Positions 8,331 to 19,538 of a DNA stretch of 64,000 nt are shown piece by piece. The notes beneath the pieces are model-generated. The model was given only the letters and a program-made list of their open reading frames with translations, made no database searches and was not told the DNA's origin. The position numbers were made by a program, and so were the translations under genes. The DNA lies in contig JAIUOW010000003.1 in assembly GCA_020161775.1 (NCBI GenBank), positions 1 to 64,000 on the forward strand, given 5' to 3'. Numbering within the stretch: position 1 is the first letter of the stretch; every line of letters begins with the position of its first letter. This stretch comes from Pseudomonadota bacterium (GTDB taxonomy: Bacteria; Pseudomonadota; Gammaproteobacteria; Burkholderiales; Burkholderiaceae_C).

Positions 8331-9233
8331 ATGAAATTCTCTGTCTTCCAGATCAGCCGCAAGGGCGGCCGCGAAAAGAACGAAGACCGCATGGGCTATT
8401 GCTACACGCGCGAATCGGGCCTGTTCGTTCTGGCCGATGGCATGGGCGGCCACCCCGAAGGCGAAGTCGCGGCCCAGCTGGCGCTGCAGACCATCTCGGC
8501 CCTGTACCAGAAAGAGGCGCGCCCGGTTGTGAAGGACGTGACCGAATTCCTCTCGGCCTCCCTCATGGCGGCGCACCACCAGATCATCCGCTACGCCAGC
8601 GAAAAGGGCATGCTCGACACGCCCCGCACCACGCTGGTGGCGGCCATCGTTCAGGGCACCAGCGCCACCTGGGTGCATTGCGGCGATTCGCGCCTGTACG
8701 TCGTGCGCGACGGCGAGCTGCTCACGCGCACGCGCGACCATTCCTACCTGGAGCAGCAAAGCGCCGGTGTGATCCGCATGGACCGCATCAACCGCAACAT
8801 CCTGTTCACCTGCCTGGGCTCGCCCACCAAGCCCGTGTTTGACGTGACCGGCCCGGTCACGCTGCAGCAGGGCGACAAGATCCTGCTGTGCTCCGACGGC
8901 CTGTGGGGCACGCTGGCGGATGCCGACATCGTGCGCCAGCTCAGCACGCAGTCCGTGTCGGACGCCGTGCCCGACCTGGTGGAGATGGCGCTGCGCAACG
9001 GCGGCGAACACTGTGACAACGTCACCGTGATCGCGCTGGAATGGGAAACGCCCGATTCGTTCGAGTCCACCCGCGGTATTTCCACCGACAGCATCAGCGA
9101 CGGTGTGTTTGCCTCCACCATCCAGGCCGGCGTGCTGGACACCGTGGTGGAAGACCTGGACGACGCCGCCATCGAGCGGTCCATCGCTGAAATCAACGAA
9201 GCCATCCGGCGCTCTGCGGCCCGCAAGGGCTGA
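8331..9233 (+). CDS. PP2C-family Ser/Thr protein phosphatase
   Basis: This 300-residue metal-dependent phosphatase has the PP2C motifs in order: [23 protein letters not shown] (metal-binding DG), [25 protein letters not shown] and [11 protein letters not shown]. About 60 C-terminal residues ([16 protein letters not shown] onward) follow the catalytic core and have no recognised fold. It sits 9 bases after the kinase gene and presumably reverses that kinase's phosphorylation; this is inferred from the pairing. Confidence 0.92.
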   Translation: MKFSVFQISRKGGREKNEDRMGYCYTRESGLFVLADGMGGHPEGEVAAQLALQTISALYQKEARPVVKDVTEFLSASLMAAHHQIIRYASEKGMLDTPRTTLVAAIVQGTSATWVHCGDSRLYVVRDGELLTRTRDHSYLEQQSAGVIRMDRINRNILFTCLGSPTKPVFDVTGPVTLQQGDKILLCSDGLWGTLADADIVRQLSTQSVSDAVPDLVEMALRNGGEHCDNVTVIALEWETPDSFESTRGISTDSISDGVFASTIQAGVLDTVVEDLDDAAIERSIAEINEAIRRSAARKG

Positions 9234-9247
9234 CCTTCCTTTCATCT

Positions 9248-9982
9248 ATGACGACCTACCAACGCAGCGGCAACCGTGCCGCAGACCAGCTGCGCCCCGT
9301 GCGCATTACCCGTGGCTACACCATCCACGCCGAGGGCTCGGTGCTGATCGAGTTTGGCGACACGCGCGTGCTGTGCACCGCGTCGGTGGAAGAAAAAGTG
9401 CCCGGCCACAAAAAGGGCAGCGGCGAAGGCTGGGTCACGGCTGAATACGGCATGCTGCCACGCGCCACCCACACCCGCGGCGACCGCGAAGCCGCGCGCG
9501 GCAAGCAAAGCGGCCGCACCCAGGAAATCCAGCGCCTGATCGGCCGCTCCATGCGTGCCGTGTTCGATCTCAAGAAGCTGGGCGAGCGCACCATCCACCT
9601 GGACTGCGACGTGCTGCAGGCCGACGGCGGCACGCGCACCGCGGCCATTACCGGCGCGTTCGTCGCGGCCCAGGACGCGGTGAACAAGCTGCTGGCCACG
9701 GGCAAGCTGACCGCCAGCCCCATCACCGGGCCGGTGGCGGCCATCTCGGTGGGCATCGTGCAGGGCGTGCCCCTGCTGGACCTGGAATACACCGAGGACT
9801 CCGCCTGCGACACCGACATGAACGTGGTGATGACCGGCGCCGGCCACTACGTGGAAGTGCAGGGCACGGCCGAGGGCGCCGCCTTCACCCGTGCCGAAAT
9901 GGACGCCCTGCTGCGCCTGGCCGAAAAAGGCATTGGCGAGCTGGTGCTGCGCCAGCAAGAGGCGCTGAACACGCCGGTATGA
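9248..9982 (+). CDS. rph: Ribonuclease PH
   Basis: A 244-residue phosphorolytic 3'-5' exoribonuclease that trims tRNA 3' ends. Conserved features are [20 protein letters not shown] at the start, the phosphate-site arginines in [20 protein letters not shown], and the C-terminal [19 protein letters not shown] with EVQGTAEG. The length matches the family. The stop overlaps the rdgB start (ATGA), showing translational coupling. Confidence 0.96.
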   Translation: MTTYQRSGNRAADQLRPVRITRGYTIHAEGSVLIEFGDTRVLCTASVEEKVPGHKKGSGEGWVTAEYGMLPRATHTRGDREAARGKQSGRTQEIQRLIGRSMRAVFDLKKLGERTIHLDCDVLQADGGTRTAAITGAFVAAQDAVNKLLATGKLTASPITGPVAAISVGIVQGVPLLDLEYTEDSACDTDMNVVMTGAGHYVEVQGTAEGAAFTRAEMDALLRLAEKGIGELVLRQQEALNTPV

Positions 9983-10587
9983 GTGCGATGAAGATCGTCC
10001 TGGCGTCCAACAACAAGGGAAAGCTGGACGAGCTGCAGGCCATGTTTGCGCCGCTGGGCGTGGAACTGGTCACCCAGTCCGCCCTGGGCATCCCCGAGGC
10101 ACCCGAGCCGCACCCCACCTTCGTGGAGAACGCGCTGGCCAAGGCGCGCAACGCCGCGCAGCATAGCGGCCTGCCCGCGATAGCAGACGACGCCGGCCTG
10201 TGCGTGGACGCCTTCGGCGGCCTGCCGGGCGTGGACACCGCTTACTACGCCACGCAGTTCGGCTACGAAAAGGGTGACGCCAACAACGTGCGCGCGTTGC
10301 TGGAGCAATTGGCGCCGCACGGCAACCGGCGCGCGGCCCTGGTCAGCACGCTGGTGGCGGTGCGCACGCCCGATGACCCGGAGCCATTGATCGCGCAGGG
10401 CCGCGTGGCCGGGCTGATCGCGCCCGAGCCCGTGGGCAGCAACGGCTTTGGCTTTGACCCGGTGATGTACATCCCCGAATTCGGCCAGACCTTTGCGCAA
10501 CTGCCGGTCGAAGTGAAGAACGCCAACAGCCATCGCGGGCGCGCCGCGGCGCAGATGCTGGGCCTGATCCGCGAACGCTGGCTGTGA
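9979..10587 (+). CDS. rdgB: XTP/dITP diphosphatase (RdgB/HAM1)
   Basis: This 202-residue house-cleaning pyrophosphatase removes non-canonical purine nucleotides (dITP, XTP). It starts [15 protein letters not shown], has the [20 protein letters not shown] active-site stretch near residue 75, and ends with [20 protein letters not shown] and SHRGRAA. It overlaps rph by 4 bases at the start and hemW by 4 bases at the end (GTGA). Confidence 0.96.
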   Translation: MSAMKIVLASNNKGKLDELQAMFAPLGVELVTQSALGIPEAPEPHPTFVENALAKARNAAQHSGLPAIADDAGLCVDAFGGLPGVDTAYYATQFGYEKGDANNVRALLEQLAPHGNRRAALVSTLVAVRTPDDPEPLIAQGRVAGLIAPEPVGSNGFGFDPVMYIPEFGQTFAQLPVEVKNANSHRGRAAAQMLGLIRERWL

Positions 10588-11771
10588 AGGACATCCAGCA
10601 CTACATGCGCCCCGGTACGCTGCAGTTGCCGGCGCTACCCCCGCTGTCCTTGTACGTGCACCTGCCCTGGTGTATCCGCAAGTGCCCTTACTGCGACTTC
10701 AATTCCCACGAGATGCGGGCCAGCGACATGCCCGAGCAACGCTACCTGGACGCCCTGGTGGCCGACCTGGACGCTGCGCTGCCGCTGGTGTGGGGCCGCA
10801 CCATCCACAGCATCTTCATCGGCGGCGGCACGCCCAGCCTGTTTTCGCCGCAGGCGATTGACCGCATGCTGGGTGACATCCGCGCGCGCCTGAAGCTGGA
10901 GCCCGATTGCGAAATCACGCTGGAGGCCAACCCGGGCACGTTCGAGAAGGACCGCTTCCGCGCGTTCCGAGCGGCCGGCGTCACGCGCCTGTCGGTGGGC
11001 GTGCAGAGCTTCAACGACGCACACCTGAAGGCCCTGGGCCGCGTGCACGATCGCGCGCAGGCCATTGCCGCAGTGGAAGAAGCCGCGCAGTCGTTCGATA
11101 CGTTCAACCTGGACATCATGTACGCGCTACCCGGCCAGACCATGGCACAGCTGGACGCCGATCTGACGCAGGCGCTGGCCTTCGCGCCACCGCACATCTC
11201 GATCTACCACCTGACCATCGAGCCCAACACGTACTTCGCCAAGTTTCCGCCGAAGGTGCCTGAAGAAGACATGGCCTACGCCATGCTGGATCGCATCACC
11301 GAAATGACTGGCGCAGTGGGCATGGACCGCTACGAAGTGTCGGCCTATGCCCGGCCCGGCCACCGCTGCTGGCACAACCTCAACTACTGGTCGTTCGGTG
11401 ACTACCTGGGCATTGGTGCGGGCGCCCACAGCAAGCTGAGCTTTGCCCACCGTGTGGTGCGCCAGGTGCGCTTTCGCGAGCCCAAGCTGTACATGGACAA
11501 CGCGCTGGCCGGGCAGGCCGTGGCGCAAGACGACGAAGTCGCGCGCGCCGACCTGCCGTTTGAATACATGCTGAATGCGCTGCGCCTGAAAGAGGGCTTT
11601 GCGCTGCAGCAGTTTTCAGAGCGCACCGGCCTGCCCGTCACCGCGATCCAGCGGGGCCTGGACGAGGCCGAGAAGAAGGGCCTGATCGTGCGCGACCTGG
11701 CACGCGTCAAGCCCACGGTGCGGGGCTTTGATTTTCTGAGCGATTTGCAGGCTCTGTTCCTGGCGGCATGA
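10584..11771 (+). CDS. hemW: Heme chaperone HemW (radical SAM, CPO3-like)
   Basis: A 395-residue radical SAM protein with the 4Fe-4S motif CIRKCPYCDFNS at residues 30-41. The extra cysteine and Phe after CxxxCxxC are typical of HemW rather than true coproporphyrinogen oxidase. SAM-binding stretches IFIGGGTPSLFS and EANPGTFEKDRF follow, and the C-terminal domain has the HNLNYWSFGDYLGIGAGAHS motif. Family members bind heme and deliver it to respiratory enzymes. The start is GTG at 10584 overlapping the rdgB stop; the next ATG would remove little sequence. Confidence 0.93.
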   Translation: MKDIQHYMRPGTLQLPALPPLSLYVHLPWCIRKCPYCDFNSHEMRASDMPEQRYLDALVADLDAALPLVWGRTIHSIFIGGGTPSLFSPQAIDRMLGDIRARLKLEPDCEITLEANPGTFEKDRFRAFRAAGVTRLSVGVQSFNDAHLKALGRVHDRAQAIAAVEEAAQSFDTFNLDIMYALPGQTMAQLDADLTQALAFAPPHISIYHLTIEPNTYFAKFPPKVPEEDMAYAMLDRITEMTGAVGMDRYEVSAYARPGHRCWHNLNYWSFGDYLGIGAGAHSKLSFAHRVVRQVRFREPKLYMDNALAGQAVAQDDEVARADLPFEYMLNALRLKEGFALQQFSERTGLPVTAIQRGLDEAEKKGLIVRDLARVKPTVRGFDFLSDLQALFLAA

Positions 11772-11800
11772 CGCACTCCCGGCGACTCGGTCCCGGAGCC

Positions 11801-12451
11801 TCAACGCGGAGGTGACCCCGACGACCACTGCGGCAGGCGGAAGTCGGTCACGATGGTCAGCACGCGCAGCCCGGTCGCGGTCAGCACGCCCAGCAGCAGG
11901 CCCGCGCCGTCGGCCAGCCCCAGCCACTGGGCACCCACCAGCACCCAACCCCCTGCAAAGGCGCACACCGCATAGGGTCGGTGATCGCGGAAGGCACTGG
12001 GAATTTCGTTGCACACGATGTCGCGCAGCACGCCGCCAAAGACCGCCGTGACCACGCCCATCAGCACCGCCACAATGGCTGGTTGCCCCTGGGCCAGTGC
12101 CAGCTGCGTGCCGCTGGCGCTGAAGAGGCCCAGCCCGACGGCATCAGGCCATTGCATGGCCCGCTCGGTCGGGGCGAAGTGGCTGGAGCGCATGAACATC
12201 ATGGCTGCCGCGCACAGGGCCAGCAACGCCCAGAGCCAACTGGCATGCTCGACCCAGAAGAACGGGCGCCGGTCCAGCAGCACGTCGCGCAGGGTGCCGC
12301 CGCCGAAGGCTGCAAGGCCCGCAACCATGCACACACCCACCGGGTCCAGCCGCTTGCGCGCAGCCTCCAGCAGGCCCGACAGCGCGAAGGCCAGCGTGGC
12401 GCCGGCTTCCAGCGTGGTCAGGAGAAAGGTGAGCACAGGGGTATTGGGCAT
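11801..12451 (-). CDS. TRIC/UPF0126-type membrane cation channel family protein
   Basis: A 216-residue protein with about seven hydrophobic segments and the duplicated motif of this family: GVCMVAGLAAFGGGTLRDVLLDR in the first half and GVVTAVFGGVLRDIVCNE in the second. Prokaryotic TRIC homologues form trimeric cation channels in the inner membrane. The physiological role is unknown. It is convergent with hemW and followed upstream by the tRNA-Ser gene on the same strand. Confidence 0.85.
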   Translation of the reverse strand: MPNTPVLTFLLTTLEAGATLAFALSGLLEAARKRLDPVGVCMVAGLAAFGGGTLRDVLLDRRPFFWVEHASWLWALLALCAAAMMFMRSSHFAPTERAMQWPDAVGLGLFSASGTQLALAQGQPAIVAVLMGVVTAVFGGVLRDIVCNEIPSAFRDHRPYAVCAFAGGWVLVGAQWLGLADGAGLLLGVLTATGLRVLTIVTDFRLPQWSSGSPPR

Positions 12452-12475
12452 GGCAGGCGGTCCCGGGGCCGCTCG

Positions 12476-12563
12476 TGGCGGAAGCGGTGAGATTCGAACT
12501 CACGGACGGTTGCCCGTCGCCGGTTTTCAAGACCGGTGCAATCGACCACTCTGCCACGCTTCC
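12476..12563 (-). tRNA. tRNA-Ser (anticodon TGA)
   Basis: An 88-base class II tRNA with a long variable arm. Read on the minus strand, acceptor GGAAGCG pairs with CGCTTCC, followed by GCCA with CCA encoded. The anticodon loop CTTGAAA gives TGA. GGTTCGAATCT-like T-arm sequence is present on the same strand (GAGTTCGAATCTC). Confidence 0.95.
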
Positions 12564-12613
12564 ATTGGGTCCGCAGCGCGGGATTTTACCCGCGCGAACG
12601 TGCCTGGCGTTTG

Positions 12614-13987
12614 CTACAGGTTCCAGATCCAGTTCCTGGGCACGTAAAAGCCGGCGGACTTGAGTGCGCCTGCGTACTCGCGGAACTCGTCCAGGCTTTC
12701 AATCGTGCACACCTGGTGTTTGAAATAGCCGCTGACCAGGCGCTTGGGATGAAAGGCTGTCAGTGGAAAGCCGTCGCCGTACCTGTCACCGTCCTTTTTG
12801 GTGTTCATGTCGGTTTCGGTGATGCCGCCCCACTTGCGGTTGCGGTGCGATTCGGCGTTGTGGTGCACCCGGCGCATGGCTGATTTGTCGCCGGTGGCCC
12901 CCATCCTGGTGTTCAGCGCGTTGATGCAGCGCAGGATGCGTGGCGTGAGGTTGCCCATGTCCTGGTGCTCGTTGTCGCGCGAGTTGTCGTTCATCAGCGC
13001 TTTGGATGCGTCCGACAGCGCCCGGTCGCCTTGGCGGTAGTAGGCCTGCCGGTCGTGAAAGTCGCTCAGGTTGGCCAGCCGGTTTTTGGGTTTGCCTGTC
13101 AATGGATCAATCGAGACGGCCTGGCCGCGGGGCGCCAGCGGCAGCGCTGCGTTGGCCGTGGCGCGACCCATGGTGTGAAAGCGCGGGTCCATCACGTTGT
13201 CCATGCCCACCCCCTCGCCAAATGACAGGCCCGCATTGACTTGGCCGTTGTCCAGGCGGATGCCGTCCTTGCTGATGGTGCGCGATGTCTTGCTGCCGTA
13301 CTGGCCCCAGGTGGGGCACACGGCCATCAGGTCGTAGTCGCCGGTCAGCGGCATGTTGTTGGCGCCGGCCTCGCGCGAAGTCATGACGAGGAATTCCGCG
13401 AACTCGCCCACGGGCTTTTCGGCAATCAGGAACGGGTTCTGTACGGCGCGCGTGACAGGCCAGACCTTGATCTCGTACTTGTTGGTCACGGCGCTGTAGC
13501 AGGCGCGAAAGGTGATGCGTGTGGCGCCCGCGCCGCTGCGCGTGGCCACCAGCAGCAGGTCGACACTGCCCTGGATGGTGCGCACTTCATTGATGGCGTT
13601 GCGCCCGCCCTCGGGGTCGTTGCGCTGGCGCTCAATCTGCTGGCGCGTCATGACCAGGGGCGTGGTGCCGGCAAAGTTGGAATGCATGCCGTCCAGGTTG
13701 GCGGCAGTGCCCTTCGCCGCCTTGACGGCATCGGCACCCACCTTGCTGTACGTGCCGTCAAACGGCACCAAGCCGGCATGCGGCCCCCAGTCCGAGCTTT
13801 TGCCTTTGACGTGGAAGTTCTTGGTCGGGTGGCCCCAGTCGATCCACCGTTTGCACCACGGGCCGCTGGAGCGAAAGATGATCACCTCGTCCAGGTCTGT
13901 CGCCACCTGCGCGGACGCCGCGATGTCACCCTTGGTCATGCCGTTGGCGTCGTGGTCAAACGATACCGTGTCGCCCCACAAAATCAT
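12614..13987 (-). CDS. ExoY/edema-factor-like nucleotidyl cyclase homologue
   Basis: This 457-residue protein resembles the catalytic core of the class II cyclase toxins (Pseudomonas ExoY, Bacillus edema factor, Bordetella CyaA). R39 (IIFRSSGPW), K56 (GHPTKNFHVKGK), K63 (GKSSDWGP) and K82 (YSK) are spaced 17, 7 and 19 residues apart, matching edema factor R329/K346/K353/K372. D217 and D219 (LTGDYDLMAV) match its metal-binding aspartate pair. Further on are MGNLTPR (344-350), NALN, VHHNAE (H375/H376) and YGDGFPLTAF, in the order seen in ExoY. The ExoY sequences were compared from memory. There is no signal peptide, calmodulin-helical domain, repeat region or secretion gene nearby. ATG at 13987 has AGGGG upstream; an in-frame GTG lies three codons before. 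Activity, activator and target are unknown. Confidence 0.8.
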   Translation of the reverse strand: MILWGDTVSFDHDANGMTKGDIAASAQVATDLDEVIIFRSSGPWCKRWIDWGHPTKNFHVKGKSSDWGPHAGLVPFDGTYSKVGADAVKAAKGTAANLDGMHSNFAGTTPLVMTRQQIERQRNDPEGGRNAINEVRTIQGSVDLLLVATRSGAGATRITFRACYSAVTNKYEIKVWPVTRAVQNPFLIAEKPVGEFAEFLVMTSREAGANNMPLTGDYDLMAVCPTWGQYGSKTSRTISKDGIRLDNGQVNAGLSFGEGVGMDNVMDPRFHTMGRATANAALPLAPRGQAVSIDPLTGKPKNRLANLSDFHDRQAYYRQGDRALSDASKALMNDNSRDNEHQDMGNLTPRILRCINALNTRMGATGDKSAMRRVHHNAESHRNRKWGGITETDMNTKKDGDRYGDGFPLTAFHPKRLVSGYFKHQVCTIESLDEFREYAGALKSAGFYVPRNWIWNL

Positions 13988-14059
13988 GCTCCGCACCCCT
14001 GTTGTCTGTGGGGCGAAAGCTTACGGGGCCGCGGGGGAAAGTCAACACAGACGCAGGCC

Positions 14060-14443
14060 TCAGCAGCTCACGTCAGAGTCCTTCCAGTTGGCCAGTTGGA
14101 TCACCGTCACACCACTGTCATCGTTGCGCAGCAGATAGGGCTTGACTTCCAGCTCCAGCGGGCCGCGTGACAGCTTGCCGTCGCCGGTGATCACGCACAT
14201 CTGCCAGGCCTGCTCGCGGCTGCCGGCGAAGTTGATGCCCGTGACCAGGTGCGGCCCCGACAGGAAGCGCACGCGCGAGAAATCCGCCGGGTCGCGCACC
14301 GTTCCGGCCAGCGACTGGATGACGGCGCTACGTGCCTGGGCCTCGGTGGGCTGCGGGCCGGCGGGCTGTGCCAGTTTGTCCGGCGCGCCTGCATGGGCGG
14401 CCAGCGTGATCAATGCGATGCAAAGGGCGGTAGCGGTCTTCAT
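14060..14443 (-). CDS. Small exported hypothetical protein
   Basis: A 127-residue protein with a clear Sec signal peptide (MKTATALCIALITLAAHAGA; cleavage likely after AHA). The mature part contains SLAGTVRDPADFSRVRFLSG and two cysteines (QMCVITGDGK and the C-terminal SDVSC), which could form a disulfide. It is probably periplasmic; no family was recognised. ATG at 14443 was chosen because it begins the signal peptide; the upstream in-frame ATGs lack a sensible N terminus. It lies upstream of, and convergent with, nothing obvious: the ExoY-like gene is downstream on the same strand, with a 72-base gap. Confidence 0.7.
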   Translation of the reverse strand: MKTATALCIALITLAAHAGAPDKLAQPAGPQPTEAQARSAVIQSLAGTVRDPADFSRVRFLSGPHLVTGINFAGSREQAWQMCVITGDGKLSRGPLELEVKPYLLRNDDSGVTVIQLANWKDSDVSC

Positions 14444-14539
14444 GGCGGGGCTCTTGGGACAGGTGTCCATCAAGCCTAGGCGCTGGCTGCCGCGCGCGCT
14501 GTAGGCCGCTGCCGCCATGGCCCATCAGACCGGTCGTAC

Positions 14540-15189
<650 letters not shown>

Positions 15190-15193
<4 letters not shown>

Positions 15194-15909
15194 GATCTGA
15201 AGAGGCGTGAGTATTGGGTTTCGTGGCGCGCGGACAGGATGGCCAGCATGGGGCTGAACGCCTGGCGGTCCGCGTCGCCCAGCGTCAGCGCATGGTCCAC
15301 GGCCGCAGGTATCTCGCCCGCCAGCCGCACCAGGATGCGCTGGCCCGCGCTCTGGCCCAGCGGCACGGATTTGAGCGCGGCCTGCATCATGTTCTCGGCC
15401 CAGCCAAAGGCGAAGGCCAGCAAGGTGTCACGCACGGTGGCAGGCGTGGCGGATGCCGCCAACGCGAAGGCCACGGGGTAGGTGAGAGATGCGCCTGTCC
15501 GGGCTGATCCTGCAAAAGCCTGCGCGAGCCCTTCGACAAGCTCTGGGCGCACGGTGCGCAACCATTCCACCAGGGACCGGCCCATCTGCGTGGTCTGCTG
15601 TGCCATCTCGCTGGTCTCGCGGGTGTGCAACACCCAGTCGTTCAGTGCCACGATGCGTGCCGTGTCACCCGCCCGCCAGGCCGGCACGGCCTGCGCCAGC
15701 ACGGCCAGCTCGCCGCGCGCCAGGCTGGTGTGCAGCTGGTCGGCCAGCCAGTCGGCCGCCTGTGCATCGTTGGTGACCAGGCCCTGGTCCACCGCGGATT
15801 CCATGCCCTCGGAATACGAAAAGCCGCCCACCGGCAGCGCGGGGGACGCCAGCCAGATCAGCTGCAGCAGCGCCGTGTCAGTGGTGGTGGTCGTGGCTGC
15901 CGTGGCCAT
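15190..15909 (-). CDS. ureF: Urease accessory protein UreF
   Basis: A helical 239-residue protein that links UreD to UreG in the urease activation complex. It shows [27 protein letters not shown] near residues 17-43, and the typical C-terminal region [30 protein letters not shown] at 15909 ([11 protein letters not shown]) was chosen; it overlaps the ureE His-rich tail by 32 bases. It is a little longer than usual because of an insertion around residues 116-138 encoding VRPELVEG, the signature of a dispersed palindromic repeat that appears to have entered the gene without breaking the frame. Confidence 0.92.
15527..15555. repeat. PELVEG-type palindromic repeat inside ureF
   Basis: The top strand reads AGCCCTTCGACAAGCTCTGG followed by GCGCACGGT. 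This is a close variant of the CCCTTCGACAAGCTCAGGGCGAACGG-like intergenic repeat common in betaproteobacteria. Here it is translated in frame as VRPELVEG in UreF. Confidence 0.65.
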
Positions 15910-16405
15910 GGTCGTGCCCGTGATCGTGGCCGCCCGCATGCGCAGCGTGCCCCGCTGCATAAGCACCGCCTTCCGGTTCGAACGCGGCGTTGGCCTCGTT
16001 CACGATCAGGTGCATGGCGCGCAGCATGGCGGCCAGCACGTGATCGGGCTCGATTTTCAGGTGGTCGGGCTTGAGCTCGATCGGCACATGGCGGTTGCCC
16101 AGGTGGTAGGCGGCGCGCGTCAGGTCAAACGGCGTGCCATGCTGCGTGCAATGGGTAATGACCAGCACCGGTTGAGGCGCAGCGATCACGCGCACCATGC
16201 TGCCGTCTTCGGCCACCAGCACGTCACCGCCGCGCACCACGGTGCCTCGCGGCAAGAACACGCCGATGTGCCGGCCCTGTGAATCAGTGGCGTCAAAGCG
16301 GCTTTTCTGGCGCACGTCCCAGTCCAGCTCGACGGTGGCGGCGCGCTTGAGCAGCACAGGCGCCAGGCCCTGACCGCCCGGCAGCAGTTTGGAGGCTTGA
16401 AGCAT
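15878..16405 (-). CDS. ureE: Urease nickel metallochaperone UreE
   Basis: This 175-residue protein stores and hands over nickel. Residues 1-140 contain the UreE fold, with [13 protein letters not shown], the [21 protein letters not shown] stretch and the central nickel-site histidine near [13 protein letters not shown]. The C-terminal tail is strongly His-rich ([20 protein letters not shown]), giving many nickel ligands as in Klebsiella UreE. It overlaps ureF at its 3' end and follows ureC by 6 bases. Confidence 0.95.
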   Translation of the reverse strand: MLQASKLLPGGQGLAPVLLKRAATVELDWDVRQKSRFDATDSQGRHIGVFLPRGTVVRGGDVLVAEDGSMVRVIAAPQPVLVITHCTQHGTPFDLTRAAYHLGNRHVPIELKPDHLKIEPDHVLAAMLRAMHLIVNEANAAFEPEGGAYAAGHAAHAGGHDHGHDHGHGSHDHHH

Positions 16406-16411
16406 TGAAAA

Positions 16412-18153
<1,742 letters not shown>

Positions 18154-18154
<1 letters not shown>

Positions 18155-18459
18155 CAGAGTTGTCCTTGAACGAGTCCGCGAAAGCCGTACACCACGCGCG
18201 CCCCAGCAAAGTCCACCAGCTCCACGGTGCGCTGCTGGCCGGGCTCGAACCGCACGGCGGTGCCTGATGCAATGTTCAGCCGCATGCCGCGCGCCGCGTC
18301 GCGGTCAAAGCCGAGCGCGCCGTTGGTTTCGGCAAAGTGGTAGTGCGAGCCGACCTGGATGGGCCGGTCGGCCGTGTTCTGCACCACCAGCGTGATGGTG
18401 CGCCGCCCAGGGTTGAGCGTGTGCTCGCCGTCGTCCGTGATCAGTTCGCCGGGAATCAT
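18154..18459 (-). CDS. ureB: Urease beta subunit
   Basis: A 101-residue structural subunit of urease. It begins [19 protein letters not shown] and contains [13 protein letters not shown]-like sequence ([20 protein letters not shown]) and the conserved RMDIASGT-type segment ([16 protein letters not shown]). It assembles with UreA and UreC as (ABC)3. It is coupled to ureC by a 1-base overlap. Confidence 0.97.
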
Positions 18460-18479
18460 CGTTGGCCCCTACGTGCCTG

Positions 18480-19076
18480 TTACGCCAGCCGCGTCAGCAG
18501 CGCCAGGCCGAACAGGGCGACGCCGACTCCCGCTGCACGCGGCATCCAAACATTGGCGTGGCGCAAGGCCCAGCCCACGGTCATACCTGCGCCGTGCAGG
18601 CCGGCCGTGGCCAGCAGCATGCCGGCGAGTGTGGGCCAGGCCTGTGCATCGCCCGTCAGTTCGTATCCGTGTGCCACGCCATGGAACACCGCAAACACAC
18701 CGACCAGCGCCGCGGCAGCCAGCCCCGGCAGGCGCACGCGAGTGGCCACCAGCAGGCCCAACACCAGCAGCGACGCGGCAATCATGGGCTCGACCGCCGG
18801 CATGCCGACGCCCGCCAGCCCCAGCACGGCGCCGGCCAGCAGCAGCGCTGCAAAGCCCAGGGGTGCCCACAGCAGGTCGGGCCAAGCCCGGCGCGCCACC
18901 AACGCGCTCCACAGGCCCACGGCCACCATGGCGGCCAGGTGGTCCGCGCCGGTCAGCGGGTGCAGCAGGCCGGCCATGAACCCGGCGTGATCGTGCGCGC
19001 CGGCGCCGGTATGCGCCAGCGCGGCGGCGGGCAGGGCGGCTGCAGCAGCCAGGGTGTAGCGGGCAGGGTTTTTCAT
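18480..19076 (-). CDS. ureJ: HupE/UreJ family membrane protein, probable nickel transporter
   Basis: A 198-residue membrane protein with an N-terminal signal-like segment and about six hydrophobic helices. It has the family motifs HPLTGADHLAAMVAVG (residues 39-54) and FHGVAHGYEL. The His/Asp-rich first motif is the proposed metal-binding site; HupE homologues facilitate nickel uptake. Its place between ureA and ureB, as in Cupriavidus and relatives, ties it to nickel supply for urease. Confidence 0.9.
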   Translation of the reverse strand: MKNPARYTLAAAAALPAAALAHTGAGAHDHAGFMAGLLHPLTGADHLAAMVAVGLWSALVARRAWPDLLWAPLGFAALLLAGAVLGLAGVGMPAVEPMIAASLLVLGLLVATRVRLPGLAAAALVGVFAVFHGVAHGYELTGDAQAWPTLAGMLLATAGLHGAGMTVGWALRHANVWMPRAAGVGVALFGLALLTRLA

Positions 19077-19125
19077 GGTGGGGCGGTCTCCTCGTTGGCT
19101 CAGTAGCTGGCCGGTTGTGGCGGCA

Positions 19126-19428
19126 TCAGGGAATGGGTTGGTGTACCGTGACGAGCTTGGTGCCGTCGGGAAAGGTCGCTTCGACCTGGATGTCGGGGAT
19201 CATCTCGGCCACGCCGTCCATCACGTCGGCGCGGGTGAGCACGCTGCGGCCTTCGCTCATCAGCTGGGCCACGGTCTTGCCGTCGCGCGCGCCTTCCATC
19301 ACGGCGGCACTGATCAGCGCCATGGCCTCGGGGTAGTTCAGCTTCAGGCCGCGCGCGCGGCGCCGCTCGGCCAGCAGCGCGGCGGTAAAGATGAGCAGCT
19401 TGTCTTTTTCGCGGGGGGTGAGTTCCAT
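19126..19428 (-). CDS. ureA: Urease gamma subunit
   Basis: A 100-residue structural subunit that starts [20 protein letters not shown], followed by [19 protein letters not shown], then [19 protein letters not shown] and the end [11 protein letters not shown]. All of these are diagnostic. It is the first gene of the ure run on this strand; ureD, which normally precedes it, is 28 kb away at 47321-48169. The upstream region holds a palindrome shared with the urtA promoter region. Confidence 0.97.
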   Translation of the reverse strand: MELTPREKDKLLIFTAALLAERRRARGLKLNYPEAMALISAAVMEGARDGKTVAQLMSEGRSVLTRADVMDGVAEMIPDIQVEATFPDGTKLVTVHQPIP

Positions 19429-19484
19429 GGCGCGGGGCTGGCAAAAGGGTGCGGACCATCATATTGCAAGGGCCATGCCGCGCC

Positions 19485-19502
19485 ATGGGCCGTGTGGCGT
19501 AT
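19485..19502. promoter_or_regulatory. Putative operator between ureA and the transporter-kinase gene
   Basis: Imperfect inverted repeat ATGGGCC-GTGT-GGCGTAT. The 15 bases GCCGTGTGGCGTATG (19489-19503) recur exactly, as the reverse complement, at 24775-24789 upstream of urtA. It lies 57 bases upstream of ureA and 37 bases upstream of the preferred kinase start. A LuxR-type regulator encoded at 23048 is the natural candidate to bind it. Confidence 0.5.
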
Positions 19503-19538
19503 GGCGCGGCACGGAACCTGCGAATTGCCCGCGTGCCC

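Noticed and set aside
12476-13987. Genomic island integrated at tRNA-Ser carrying the ExoY-like gene
   Set aside because: The gene lies at the 5' side of the tRNA, no integrase is present and I found no duplicated tRNA 3' end; transfer remains possible but is not supported.
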